Below, in pieces: positions 8,043-16,547 of a DNA stretch of 64,000 nt. A program made the position numbers and the translations under genes. The DNA is taken from positions 62,001-126,000 of the forward strand of contig JANQPF010000023.1 in NCBI GenBank assembly GCA_028285415.1. Reading direction: 5' to 3'. Position 1 is the first letter of the stretch. The number at the start of each line of letters is the position of its first letter. Origin of the DNA: Pseudomonadales bacterium (GTDB lineage: Bacteria > Pseudomonadota > Gammaproteobacteria > Pseudomonadales > Azotimanducaceae). Below the pieces are notes generated by a model. The model worked only from the letters and a program-made list of their open reading frames with translations. It ran no database searches and was not told where the DNA came from.

Positions 8043-9284
8043 ATGGATTCATCGCGGCTGCCCGACGCTGCCGACAACGGTCTGCTCGATCGTCGCACGC
8101 TGCTGCGCGCCGGTCTGGGCAGCGCAGCCGCCCTTCTCACGGCGTCAGCTCACGGCACGCGGCCTGACCACATGCGCCAGCCCGGCGCACCGATGAGCGG
8201 CACCAGTCCGCCGGCGACGGAACTCGCGCGTACGGCTATTCAGTCTCAACCCGGGACCCTTGGCAGTGGCGCTTCGCGTACGCCGCTGCAGCATCTCGAC
8301 GGCTTGATCACGCCGAGCCGGTTGCATTTCGAGCGGCATCACGCCGGTATACCAACCATCGCCGCGCACGCTCACCGTCTGGTGATTCACGGCAGGGTCA
8401 AGCGTCCGCTGGTATTCGATCTCGACGCGCTGCACCGCTACCCCATCGTATCCCGCCTGCAGTTTCTCGAATGTTCCGGCAACAGCGCAGCGCTCCTCAC
8501 CCCGCAACCCGCAGACATGGACTGCGGCGCTATCCACGGTCTGATCTCAGCCAGCGAATGGGGAGGCGTGCCGTTGAACATACTGCTCGATGAGGCGGGC
8601 ATCGAGCCCGGAGCAACCTGGGCTGTTGCCAGCGGCGCGGACGCGCCCGCCATGAACCGCAGCGTCCCTCTCGAGAAGCTCTACGAAGATGCAATCGTTG
8701 CGCTCTACCAGAACGGCGAACCGCTCCGGCGCGCCAACGGCTATCCGATGCGGCTGTTCCTGCCGGGCTGGGAAGGCAACGCAAGCGTCAAATGGTTACG
8801 TGCGCTGCAGGTCACGGACCAACCCGCCATGAGCCGTCAGGAAACGTCGAAATACTCGGACCTGGACGTCGATGGCAACGCCAGGCTCTTCACGTTTCCC
8901 ATGGGCGTGAAGTCGATCATCACCAGCCCCTCCCCGGGATTGACGCTCGGGGAGCACGGCATCTATCAGATCAGCGGCCTCGCCTGGAGCGGCGCCGGGC
9001 GCATACGCCGCGTTGAGGTTTCCGCCGACGGCGGCAAAACCTGGGCTGAAGCGCAGCTGGACGATCACGTGCTCGACAAGTGCCTGACACGCTTTCGTGC
9101 AGCATGGCGCTGGCGCGGTGCCCCCGCGGTGCTGATGAGCCGGGCAACCGATGCAACCGGTGCCGTACAGCCGGACCGCGCCGCCAACATCGAAGGCCGG
9201 GCCACGGGCAGCTTCTATCACGTCAACGCCATCCAGGCCTGGGCAATCGACTCGCACGGCGCTGCACGCAATGTCTATGCGTAG
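8043..9284 (+). CDS. Tat-exported SoxC/SorA-type sulfite (sulfane) dehydrogenase, Mo subunit
   Basis: 413 residues from the ATG at 8043, chosen because of the GGAGGGG site just upstream and because it starts a twin-arginine signal (DRRTLLRAGLGSAAALL, RR at residues 17-18). The sulfite-oxidase Mo domain follows, with the Mo-ligand Cys in FLECSGNSAAL, then the Mo-cofactor dimerisation domain from about residue 290 (YQISGLAWSGAGRIRRVEVS, DGGKTWAEAQL). Family members oxidise sulfite or Sox-bound sulfane sulfur and pass electrons to a cytochrome c. The cytochrome gene overlaps the 3' end. No other sox genes are in the window, so a stand-alone SorAB-like sulfite dehydrogenase is as likely as SoxCD. 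Confidence 0.88.
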   Translation: MDSSRLPDAADNGLLDRRTLLRAGLGSAAALLTASAHGTRPDHMRQPGAPMSGTSPPATELARTAIQSQPGTLGSGASRTPLQHLDGLITPSRLHFERHHAGIPTIAAHAHRLVIHGRVKRPLVFDLDALHRYPIVSRLQFLECSGNSAALLTPQPADMDCGAIHGLISASEWGGVPLNILLDEAGIEPGATWAVASGADAPAMNRSVPLEKLYEDAIVALYQNGEPLRRANGYPMRLFLPGWEGNASVKWLRALQVTDQPAMSRQETSKYSDLDVDGNARLFTFPMGVKSIITSPSPGLTLGEHGIYQISGLAWSGAGRIRRVEVSADGGKTWAEAQLDDHVLDKCLTRFRAAWRWRGAPAVLMSRATDATGAVQPDRAANIEGRATGSFYHVNAIQAWAIDSHGAARNVYA

Positions 9285-9819
9285 TCTGATCCTACTTGCG
9301 TGTCTCAGCTGCGTCGGGGTCCTGGCGGAAGAGCAGGATATCGCGACCGTGCTGGCACCCAGTCTTGGCGAGACAGCAAGTGCTGACGACTTGACGTCGC
9401 TGACGCTGAACGTCCTCCCCGACGGCCAGGGCCTGCCTGCCGGTTCCGGAACGGTGAGCGAGGGCCGAGCGCTGTATGCAGCGCACTGCGTCTCGTGTCA
9501 CGGCGTCGACGGACAGAACGGCATCAACGATGCGCTTGCCGGTGGTCACGACACGCTGACGAGCAACCGCCCGGTGCGCACGGTTGGCAGTTACTGGCCT
9601 TATGCGACGACAATTTTCGACTATATCAATCGCGCCATGCCGTACCGGGATCCAGGCAGCCTGAGCCACGACGACGTCTACGCATTGACCGCATACCTTC
9701 TGCACGTCAACGATATTCTGGACGAGCGCGCGACGCTCGATGCAGCATCGCTCAAACGCATCGAAATGCCGAATCGCAACAACTTCATTTGGGCAATCAA
9801 CCCCGGAGCAACGCAATGA
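9271..9819 (+). CDS. Secreted mono-haem cytochrome c, partner of the molybdoenzyme
   Basis: 182 residues from the ATG at 9271, which overlaps the upstream gene by 14 bases; an ATG at 9277 is also possible. The Sec signal is MSMRSLILLACLSCVGVLA. A single CVSCH haem-binding motif is at residues 73-77, in the typical context EGRALYAAHCVSCHG, with a candidate axial Met in RAMPYRDPG. DVYALTAYLLHVNDI is the usual C-terminal cytochrome c helix. It resembles SoxD/SorB-type electron acceptors and should take electrons from the Mo subunit in the periplasm. Its stop overlaps the ATG of the SDR gene (ATGA). Confidence 0.88.
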   Translation: MSMRSLILLACLSCVGVLAEEQDIATVLAPSLGETASADDLTSLTLNVLPDGQGLPAGSGTVSEGRALYAAHCVSCHGVDGQNGINDALAGGHDTLTSNRPVRTVGSYWPYATTIFDYINRAMPYRDPGSLSHDDVYALTAYLLHVNDILDERATLDAASLKRIEMPNRNNFIWAINPGATQ

Positions 9820-10616
9820 CAACACCAGACCCCTCTGCATGGATCGACCTGACCGGCAAAGTTGCCCACGTCACCGGCGGCGCCAAAGGGATTGGCCGCG
9901 GCATCTCTCGCGCGCTGGCTGCGGCGGGCGCCACCGTCATGGTCAGCGACGTCAATCTGGAGGGTGCACAAGCCACGGCAAATGAAATTGACGGCCACGC
10001 CATGACGTTGGACGTGAGCGACCGAGCCGCGGTTGACGAGGCCATGCAGAAAACCGCTGATTCTCTGGGTGGTCTGGACGTACTGGTGAACAACGCGGGT
10101 GTCTATCTCGAGTTCGGCGGCCCCGTGCGCGACATCACCGACGACATGTGGCGCACGCTCTGGTCTGTGAACGTGGACGGGGTGTTTTACTGCTGTAGAG
10201 CAGCCGCGGACATCATGATCAATCACGGCAATGGCGGGCGCATCATCAACGTCTCCTCCACCCAGGCCGTCACGCCCGGGGTTGGCGTCACCTACGACGG
10301 TTCCAAAGCGGCCGTTGCGCAGATCACCAAGGCGCTGGCACTGGAGCTTGCGCCGCATAACATCAACGTGAACGCGCTTGCACCGGGCCCCACGTGGGTC
10401 AACGAAGGGCCGCCACCCGCGACCGCGGGCAATCCTCCCCCGCCCAGCGGCGAGCCGCTGGCAGACACTGTCGCAGACCGCATCGCGCGGCTGCCGAAGG
10501 GACACTGGGGTGACCCGATGGAGCAAGGCAAGGCTGTGGTATTCCTTGCCTCGTCCATGAGCGACTTTGTAACCGGCATCTACCTACCGGTTGACGGTGG
10601 CTGGCTGACGCTTTGA
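9816..10616 (+). CDS. Short-chain dehydrogenase/reductase (SDR)
   Basis: 266 residues from the ATG at 9816, whose ATGA overlap with the cytochrome stop shows translational coupling. The NAD(P) motif is VTGGAKGIGRG, the structural motif NNAGV, and the catalytic triad is the Ser in INVSSTQAV and the Tyr and Lys of YDGSK. An Asp in VMVSDVNLEG after the second strand favours NAD(H). An unusual Pro/Gly-rich insert (PPPATAGNPPPPSGEP) sits in the substrate loop near residue 205. What a cytoplasmic SDR does with a periplasmic sulfite dehydrogenase is not obvious. Confidence 0.92.
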   Translation: MTTPDPSAWIDLTGKVAHVTGGAKGIGRGISRALAAAGATVMVSDVNLEGAQATANEIDGHAMTLDVSDRAAVDEAMQKTADSLGGLDVLVNNAGVYLEFGGPVRDITDDMWRTLWSVNVDGVFYCCRAAADIMINHGNGGRIINVSSTQAVTPGVGVTYDGSKAAVAQITKALALELAPHNINVNALAPGPTWVNEGPPPATAGNPPPPSGEPLADTVADRIARLPKGHWGDPMEQGKAVVFLASSMSDFVTGIYLPVDGGWLTL

Positions 10617-10617
10617 T

Positions 10618-11106
10618 TCAGGCGGCTTCCTGAGCGGCCACGCCTTTTTCGAAAGTGGTGTAGATGTAGATTGGGATATCGAGATCGCCGAGCTGATTGT
10701 CGATCAGGGCGCGCACCTCCGCCCAATCGAGGCCGCCCACGCCGGTTGCCAGACGCGGCAGCGCAACGCTCTCGAATCCTTCAGCCTCGATCAGGTGTTT
10801 GAGATTTCGTAGCGCCACATTCACGTTGTGCGACGTTGCCTTGCCGGGATTCGCATTCTTTGACGGTGGTGGTTCTTGCGTCATGAGATTCACGATCCGC
10901 CGCCCGTCCGCCCCGGCCCATGCCCACACTTCACCGGGCTTGGGATTGGAGACATGGCAGTAGTGGCGGAAATCTTTGGCCATGGCCGGGTAGTTCTCGC
11001 GCAGAGACAACGCCAACCCCTGGTTGAAGTGGTCGTCCGGCGCAACGCCGTGGGCAATGACCTGAGCCTGGCTAAGCAGAATGTCGCCTGACACCTCATG
11101 CAGCAT
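10618..11106 (-). CDS. Macro-domain (ADP-ribose binding) protein
   Basis: 162 residues from the ATG at 11106, preceded by a strong AGGAGG site; longer forms are not needed. The macro domain is seen from the opening MLHEVSGDILLSQAQVIAHG and the second loop LPRLATGVGGLDWAEV. These proteins bind ADP-ribose and may remove it from proteins, nucleic acids or small molecules. HFNQGLALSLRENYPAM resembles the single-domain de-ADP-ribosylases related to TARG1/DarG rather than YmdB. No toxin partner (DarT-like) lies next to it. The SDR gene converges with it, leaving one base between the stops. Confidence 0.88.
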   Translation of the reverse strand: MLHEVSGDILLSQAQVIAHGVAPDDHFNQGLALSLRENYPAMAKDFRHYCHVSNPKPGEVWAWAGADGRRIVNLMTQEPPPSKNANPGKATSHNVNVALRNLKHLIEAEGFESVALPRLATGVGGLDWAEVRALIDNQLGDLDIPIYIYTTFEKGVAAQEAA

Positions 11107-11201
11107 GAATACCTCCTGACTGGGCTGCACATCAATTCGTCCATGGTGCGCCCGCACCCGAGCCCTGCCCATAAGGGATACCCGAGCCCGAGGCGCCGAT
11201 G

Positions 11202-12458
11202 TCAGAAGCCGAGACGTCGAACTTTTGTGATCATCAGGCCTGACAAGGCGACCAACAGCGCGGCAAAGCCACCAATCAGCAGCATCGCGGCGAGATCCCA
11301 TCTGGCAAGCGCCCCCGCCGCCGCGCTGGATACAGGAAAGAGTCCCTGAGTGGAAAACATGACAACGGCCATGACTCGGCCCATGCGTTCCGGCGGCACG
11401 TGCTTCTGCAACCAGGTCGTCACAAATACGATGATGTAGCCATCGAGGATACCGGCGAGGAGAACCGCAGTCGCAATGATCGCCAGCTCATGCACCCAGG
11501 CCATGAGCAGCATGATGGCGCCGAACAGGGCAAAGTCGATGAGCAGGAGCCGGCCCATCCAGTGATTGGCCGGCAGCCCTCTGGTTGCCGCCAGAATTGC
11601 GCCGATGATCGACCCGACGCCAAGCGCCGACATGATGGTCCCGAAAGCCGCGGCGCCTTCGGGAAGGTGCATGTTGGCGAGCGTTGGCACGCCAACGTTG
11701 AAAGGACCGCGAAAAATGAGCGACAGCACCCCCATCAGTAACACGAAAATCCGCACGGAAGTATCCCGCCACGCCCAGCGCAAACCATCGATCAGACTGT
11801 TGATCAGTGAACTCTGGTCAGCCACTTCGGGCTTGAAGCGTTCACGCAGCGTTGCCAGCGCCCAGATCGACGCCAGGAAGGTCAGCGCATCAATGGCAAG
11901 CACCGTTGCCAGGGCAACGCGATCGGTCAGCTCTCCGGTCTGGTCCCCGGACTCACCGAGCAGGGCAATCAGGAGCCCGCCCACCATGGGCCCAAGTACC
12001 AGATTCAGCTGAAACGTACCCTGCATCACCCCGTTGCCTGCTGCGAGCTTTTCTGGTTCGAGGAGTCGCGGAGGCATGGCGCTAGCGGCCGGAAACAGAA
12101 ATGCATCCGCCAGGCCGAATATGAAGCCCGAAACGAGAACCGCGGGAAACGTAACAAAGCCGTAGTAGGTCGAGCCTGCAAGGAACACGACAACAGAAAA
12201 ACGTACGATGTTGGACATCAGCATGACCAGGCGCGGCGACCAGCGGTCGCTGAACGCACCGCCAAAGAGCATGAACACGGCCCGCGGGACGGCGGCGACC
12301 GCAATGACGGTACCCATCGCCAGGGGATCGTTCGTGAGCTTCAGAACCAGCCATGGCATCGCTACGAACGTCAGATGATCACCAAACACGGAGATTGCGC
12401 CGCCGAACCAGAATCTGCGAAATGCCGGCTCTCTGAGCGGCGCGGTGAAGCCTGGCAT
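11202..12458 (-). CDS. Major facilitator superfamily exporter (MFS_3/EntS-like)
   Basis: 418 residues, rich in hydrophobic segments consistent with about twelve membrane helices. FRRFWFGGAISVFGDHLTFVAM and the loop between helices 2 and 3 (FSDRWSPRLVMLMSN) match the DHA3-type group, which includes EntS and macrolide exporters. The central loop has GDQTGELTDRVALA and an amphipathic stretch with FKPEVADQ. Substrate unknown; efflux of a small molecule is likely. The gene lies upstream of the macro-domain gene on the same strand with about 95 bases between, so they may or may not share a transcript. Confidence 0.88.
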   Translation of the reverse strand: MPGFTAPLREPAFRRFWFGGAISVFGDHLTFVAMPWLVLKLTNDPLAMGTVIAVAAVPRAVFMLFGGAFSDRWSPRLVMLMSNIVRFSVVVFLAGSTYYGFVTFPAVLVSGFIFGLADAFLFPAASAMPPRLLEPEKLAAGNGVMQGTFQLNLVLGPMVGGLLIALLGESGDQTGELTDRVALATVLAIDALTFLASIWALATLRERFKPEVADQSSLINSLIDGLRWAWRDTSVRIFVLLMGVLSLIFRGPFNVGVPTLANMHLPEGAAAFGTIMSALGVGSIIGAILAATRGLPANHWMGRLLLIDFALFGAIMLLMAWVHELAIIATAVLLAGILDGYIIVFVTTWLQKHVPPERMGRVMAVVMFSTQGLFPVSSAAAGALARWDLAAMLLIGGFAALLVALSGLMITKVRRLGF

Positions 12459-12555
12459 GGCTGTCCTTAGGTCATACCTCGAGCCACCCTACTGGCGATG
12501 AGGCACGTGCGCAACGGTGATAGCATGGCCACGCTCAACTTCATGAAACGGAGGC

Positions 12556-13560
12556 GTGGTGGCGGAGTTCAACGACTGGATAGCAGGATTGCCAAAAGCT
12601 GAGCTGCATCTGCACATTGACGGCAGCCTGGAACCCGGGCGGCTCCTGCAACTGGCGGGCAAGCACGGCGTCGACCTGCCTTACGCCGACGAAGCCGCTG
12701 TAACAGCAGCCTGCGAATTCGACAACCTCGATGAATTCCTTGCGATGTACTATCTGGGCGCTTCAGTCCTGCGCGATGAGGAAGACTTCTACAACCTCAT
12801 GATGGACTACCTGACAAAGTGCAGGACACAAAACATCCGGCACTGTGAAGTAATGATCGAGCCGCAGACGTACGCTGACAACGGCGTACCCATCGACATC
12901 TGCATGCGCGGCTTCAAAGCCGCCGTCAACGACGCGAGGCGGGAGTGGGGGCAGTCCTGCCTCATGATTCTGAGCATCATGAGACACGCACCGGAAGAGG
13001 AAGGGATCAAGACGCTCAAAGCCGCCGAACCCTACCGCGACGACTTCATCGCCCTGGGTCTCGCGAGCTCGGAAGTACCGTTCCCACCGGCGCAGTTCAA
13101 ACGTCTTTACGAACTGGCGGCATCTCAGGAGTACCGGCTGGGTGCTCACGCCGGCGAGGAAGGCCCACCCGGATACATCAGCGACGCACTGGACCTTTTG
13201 CACTGCGAACGCATTGATCACGGCATCCGCTGCGCCGAGGACCCTGCCCTGGTAGAGCGCCTGGCCCGGGAGCAGATACCGCTGACGGTGTGTCCCCTCT
13301 CAAACGTGCGCCTGCGCTGTTTTAACAACATGTCTGATCACAACATCCTGCAGCTGCTCGACAGGAATCTGTGTGTCACGGTCAACTCGGACGATCCGGC
13401 TTATTTCGGAGGGTACTTGAACGAAAACTTCCAGGCGCTGCACGCGCATCTGGGATTGGACAAAGTCCAGGCAGCAAGACTCGCGGCCAACAGCTTCACA
13501 GCGAGCTATCTGGGGGATGCGGAGAAAGCGCGCTTCTTTGAAGAGCTGGAAGCGTATTGA
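12556..13560 (+). CDS. Adenine deaminase-type purine deaminase (ADAL/type 2)
   Basis: 334 residues from a GTG behind a GGAGG site. The enzyme is a metal-dependent amidohydrolase that removes the amino group from a purine. Zn ligands and catalytic residues are seen in LHLHIDGSLEP, HAGEEGPP and VNSDDPAYFGGY. The last of these, and LTVCPLSNVRLRC, follow the pattern of the bacterial/fungal adenine deaminases (Aah1-like) rather than classical adenosine deaminases, so adenine to hypoxanthine is the preferred call. Annotation pipelines often label this branch adenosine deaminase. It converges with the operon to its right, with only 18 bases between the stops. Confidence 0.9.
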   Translation: MVAEFNDWIAGLPKAELHLHIDGSLEPGRLLQLAGKHGVDLPYADEAAVTAACEFDNLDEFLAMYYLGASVLRDEEDFYNLMMDYLTKCRTQNIRHCEVMIEPQTYADNGVPIDICMRGFKAAVNDARREWGQSCLMILSIMRHAPEEEGIKTLKAAEPYRDDFIALGLASSEVPFPPAQFKRLYELAASQEYRLGAHAGEEGPPGYISDALDLLHCERIDHGIRCAEDPALVERLAREQIPLTVCPLSNVRLRCFNNMSDHNILQLLDRNLCVTVNSDDPAYFGGYLNENFQALHAHLGLDKVQAARLAANSFTASYLGDAEKARFFEELEAY

Positions 13561-13578
13561 GGGGCTGGTTCAACCGGT

Positions 13579-15000
13579 TCATTCGCCGTGCTGATTTAGA
13601 ATCTGCTCCACGATCTGAAGTGCCGCGTCGCCGTCGAGCTCATAACGGTGAGCAATCGCCGCGGCAATCTCGCTGATAGAGCGCTTGCCATTGACGGCAC
13701 CGAGAATCTGCGCCCTGAGCATGTAATTTGAACAGGCAAACTGCATCGCGGTGGTTGCCGGAACCGGTGCGCTACGATCTGCCTTAACCCCGGACACGTC
13801 TGCACACTCGCCTGTCCTGGTTGCGACAAAACTCACCACACGCTCATAGCGGCGATGGGCACTCGCCGGGGAGTGCAGATACGGCAGCGTGGAGTAGTCG
13901 CTGGCCTCGATGGTAAACCCGAATGCCTGCGCGCGTTCAAAAAACTCTTCCGGACTGAAGCGCAGGACCGGATCGTCACTTACGAAGCTCGTGGAGCCCG
14001 TGAAGATCCAGGCGCCACCGGGTTGCAGGAGCCGATTCACCGTCACGAGCCACCGATCCACCGGTTGCGGCAGAATATCGATCAACCAGGGGGTCAGCAC
14101 GGTATCGAACGCACCTGCCCGGAAGGGCAGATCAGAGATGTCTCCAAGGACATAACCGCCGCCACACTCACCACAGTTTTGATCCGTTAGATTTGATGCC
14201 TGCAGGCGCCGCAAAACCGCCGTATTCGACTCGTCCAGCGGCGCAAAGGGAAACTCGTAAAGGTCCACTGCCTCGCCAGCCTGCATCGCCGCATGGATGC
14301 GGGCAAACAGCGGATTGATATCCAATTTGATCGAACGCGCGACGTTCTGTGAGCGCTCGAGAAGAAACGGCAGCGCACCGGGACCGGCACCGAGCGTGAG
14401 CATCGTGCCCAGATCGTCAAGCGACGTCTGACAGATCAGCTCGTTCAGCACCTCTGCAGACGCGTGCATCTCTTCGGCACCCCAGGCCCAGTCCCTGAAG
14501 ACGTTAGCCATGTAGCTGGTCACGGTTTGCGCCTTGGAGAGCTGCTGGCGCGCCAGATTCTCCGTGGTCCTGCGCCGGAGATCGAACGGTTCAAGCAGTT
14601 CCTCGAGCTGCCCGGTGAAGGCCTCGAGGGCAGTCCCATGTCGTTCGAGACGCGCCCGCGTCAGACTCGAGACGTCGCCGCCGAGCGCGTTGACGTAACT
14701 TGCGGTTTCATCCCGGGTTTCATGCATCAGCCGGTTGTACCGATCGCCCCATTCGGCGAACGCAGCGTCGGGGTGGACGAACAGCCACGGGACAGTGGAC
14801 CCATCGGGCATGGTAATCCCGGGATATTCCGCTGCGCAGTTGTCGCAACGGAAGTCTCCTTCGGTCGTATTTTGCGCAGACGAAAGATCGCCACCGCAAG
14901 CCGGGCATGCCAGTAGGTCGTCCAGGGGAACAGGTGAGAAAGAGTCGGCACCGATAGGAGCGATGAGGTTTGCCGACTCTTTCTCTTTGACCGCGCTCAA
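13579..15000 (-). CDS. Zn-ribbon + SAM-methyltransferase + PqqD-like fusion protein
   Basis: 473 residues from a TTG at 15000, chosen because it follows the upstream gene's stop and has a GAGAGGGGA site. Near the N-terminus is a Trm112-like Zn ribbon (CPACGGDL with CDNCAAEY). The centre is a methyltransferase: LTLGAGPGALPFLLE as motif I, then FRAGAFDTVLTPWLIDILP and LLQPGGAWIFTGSTSF. The last 55 residues (CSNYMLRAQILGAV, KRSISEIAAAIAHRYEL) look like a PqqD-type winged helix, the fold used to bind RiPP precursor peptides. This combination is unusual. It is the last gene of the leftward four-gene operon. The methyl acceptor could be a protein or peptide made by the neighbours; that is inference. 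Confidence 0.75.
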   Translation of the reverse strand: MSAVKEKESANLIAPIGADSFSPVPLDDLLACPACGGDLSSAQNTTEGDFRCDNCAAEYPGITMPDGSTVPWLFVHPDAAFAEWGDRYNRLMHETRDETASYVNALGGDVSSLTRARLERHGTALEAFTGQLEELLEPFDLRRRTTENLARQQLSKAQTVTSYMANVFRDWAWGAEEMHASAEVLNELICQTSLDDLGTMLTLGAGPGALPFLLERSQNVARSIKLDINPLFARIHAAMQAGEAVDLYEFPFAPLDESNTAVLRRLQASNLTDQNCGECGGGYVLGDISDLPFRAGAFDTVLTPWLIDILPQPVDRWLVTVNRLLQPGGAWIFTGSTSFVSDDPVLRFSPEEFFERAQAFGFTIEASDYSTLPYLHSPASAHRRYERVVSFVATRTGECADVSGVKADRSAPVPATTAMQFACSNYMLRAQILGAVNGKRSISEIAAAIAHRYELDGDAALQIVEQILNQHGE

Positions 15001-15016
15001 AAGCGTCCCCTCTCTC

Positions 15017-16531
15017 TCACACGATCGGGTCGAACGCGATATACGGATCGACCGCTGCTCCGGTGCCAAGCCCTGGATTGTTCAGGACCATCCCGAACAT
15101 AGCTTGTTCACCATGGAGCGCGAGATAGTTTAGAACCACAAGCTCAGCCAGTGTTGAGACGCTATTCGCAAAAGGCGTTGCCGAAGTTATGACGTTGCCG
15201 TCAGAAGAGAAGGCTCCCAACTGCTGCGAAGCAGCACCGTTGCGCAACACCGGCTGACCGCCCGGGCTGTAGGCCAGGATGAAGCTCGCCGCAGTCTGCG
15301 AATTGTCAGACCGCCAGCGGAACTTCGTCACACCCTGACCATCGTCCTCCGGTCGGTTGGTGTCGGCAGACACAGCGCCATCGCTGAAGCCATAGATCAT
15401 CACCGGTTTACCGACTCTGGCGGCATACTCCAGGGTACCCCCAATCACCTGTCCGACAACAAAGTCCTTGTCGTCGGTTTCCGGGCGCGGATCCTGATGG
15501 TAGTCCCGTCCACCGTACTCGATCGTACCGGCGCCACCGTAACCGTTAACCACCACTTTCATGACCGCCGCAGCCTTGGCAAAGTCGCCATCGTTCAGCT
15601 CGCCGTTGGCGAAGATTGCCTGCAGATCGGCATCGACCTCTGGATCGAGGTCCGTGGCTGAGACGGTGGTGTTGAACGTCGCCGTCGTCTTGTCGAATCC
15701 GCACTGCACGAGCTCTTTCGTGGCATCAGCCTCAGTGATCTGACCCAGCTTCAATGCGGTGAGTATTGCGCTCGCCGCCGCAACGCGCCCGTTCGGGAAG
15801 CCGTCGTTCGTCACGCCACCTGCAAGCCCCAGCGCATCGTTGCGATTACGCACACGAGTGGGACGGAGATCGGCTTGTATCATCGTCTCCGGCGCCGCGG
15901 AACGACCACCGGATTCCGAGTTACGTGTGCCTACCGACACCGCAAATTCACCGCTGGCGCCGGCGTGAGCTATGCCATACACCGGATTGTGCGGGTTGTT
16001 GCCGGTATCGTTCTCGGACCGAGCCGGGATCACCACCCCGTTGGTGTTCGCCCGCGTGGCAGCGGACGTCTTGTCCAGCATGCCGCGCAGAAGTGCACTG
16101 TTTGGATGCATGGCGATACCGAAGGAGCGATCGATCCCGACGTTCTGCGGAATGATCTCCTGAGGTAATCCGAGCTTGGCGTAGCCGGCGGCGGACAGGA
16201 AGTCCTCCTGTCCGCCCATGCCGCCAACCATGATGTTGGAGCCCGCAATGTTTGCGCCACCACCCTGGTCGATACCGATAAACGGTATCTTGCCGGCACC
16301 CAGCAGCGGGCTTTCGTCAATGATGCATTCGGCATGCGCCGCGGAACTCATCAACGTGGCAAGGCTGGGGAGAAGGATCGTACCGGTACCAGCCAGCAGA
16401 CCACTGCCGAGAAACTCCCGACGGGTTTTCGGTCGTGCGTGACCGCGAGCGCGGCAGTTTTCCTCAATGCGCCGCTCGATCTCGACACGGCGCTTTTCTC
16501 TGGCTCTGAACTTTGATTTGTACTTGGACAT
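15017..16531 (-). CDS. Tat-exported protein of unknown function (DUF1501-like)
   Basis: 504 residues. A long Arg/Lys/Glu-rich N-terminus leads to a twin-arginine signal (TRREFLGSGLLAGTGTILL, ending ...SSAAHA near residue 67), so the protein folds in the cytoplasm, perhaps with a cofactor, before export. The mature part has Gly-rich segments (GIDQGGGANIAGSN, VGGMGGQEDF) and YGIAHAGASGEFAVSVGT. It resembles the secreted DUF1501 group, whose members occur next to CxxCH-containing lipoproteins, but I cannot identify catalytic residues. The 16-base gaps on both sides show it belongs to the operon with the LamG lipoprotein and the methyltransferase-PqqD fusion. Confidence 0.75.
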   Translation of the reverse strand: MSKYKSKFRAREKRRVEIERRIEENCRARGHARPKTRREFLGSGLLAGTGTILLPSLATLMSSAAHAECIIDESPLLGAGKIPFIGIDQGGGANIAGSNIMVGGMGGQEDFLSAAGYAKLGLPQEIIPQNVGIDRSFGIAMHPNSALLRGMLDKTSAATRANTNGVVIPARSENDTGNNPHNPVYGIAHAGASGEFAVSVGTRNSESGGRSAAPETMIQADLRPTRVRNRNDALGLAGGVTNDGFPNGRVAAASAILTALKLGQITEADATKELVQCGFDKTTATFNTTVSATDLDPEVDADLQAIFANGELNDGDFAKAAAVMKVVVNGYGGAGTIEYGGRDYHQDPRPETDDKDFVVGQVIGGTLEYAARVGKPVMIYGFSDGAVSADTNRPEDDGQGVTKFRWRSDNSQTAASFILAYSPGGQPVLRNGAASQQLGAFSSDGNVITSATPFANSVSTLAELVVLNYLALHGEQAMFGMVLNNPGLGTGAAVDPYIAFDPIV

Positions 16532-16547
16532 ACTACTTTCCCTCTCT

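Noticed and set aside
12556-13560. Calling the purine deaminase adenosine deaminase (add)
   Set aside because: The motifs VNSDDPAYFGGY and LTVCPLSNVRL fit the adenine deaminase branch better, so no add symbol is given.
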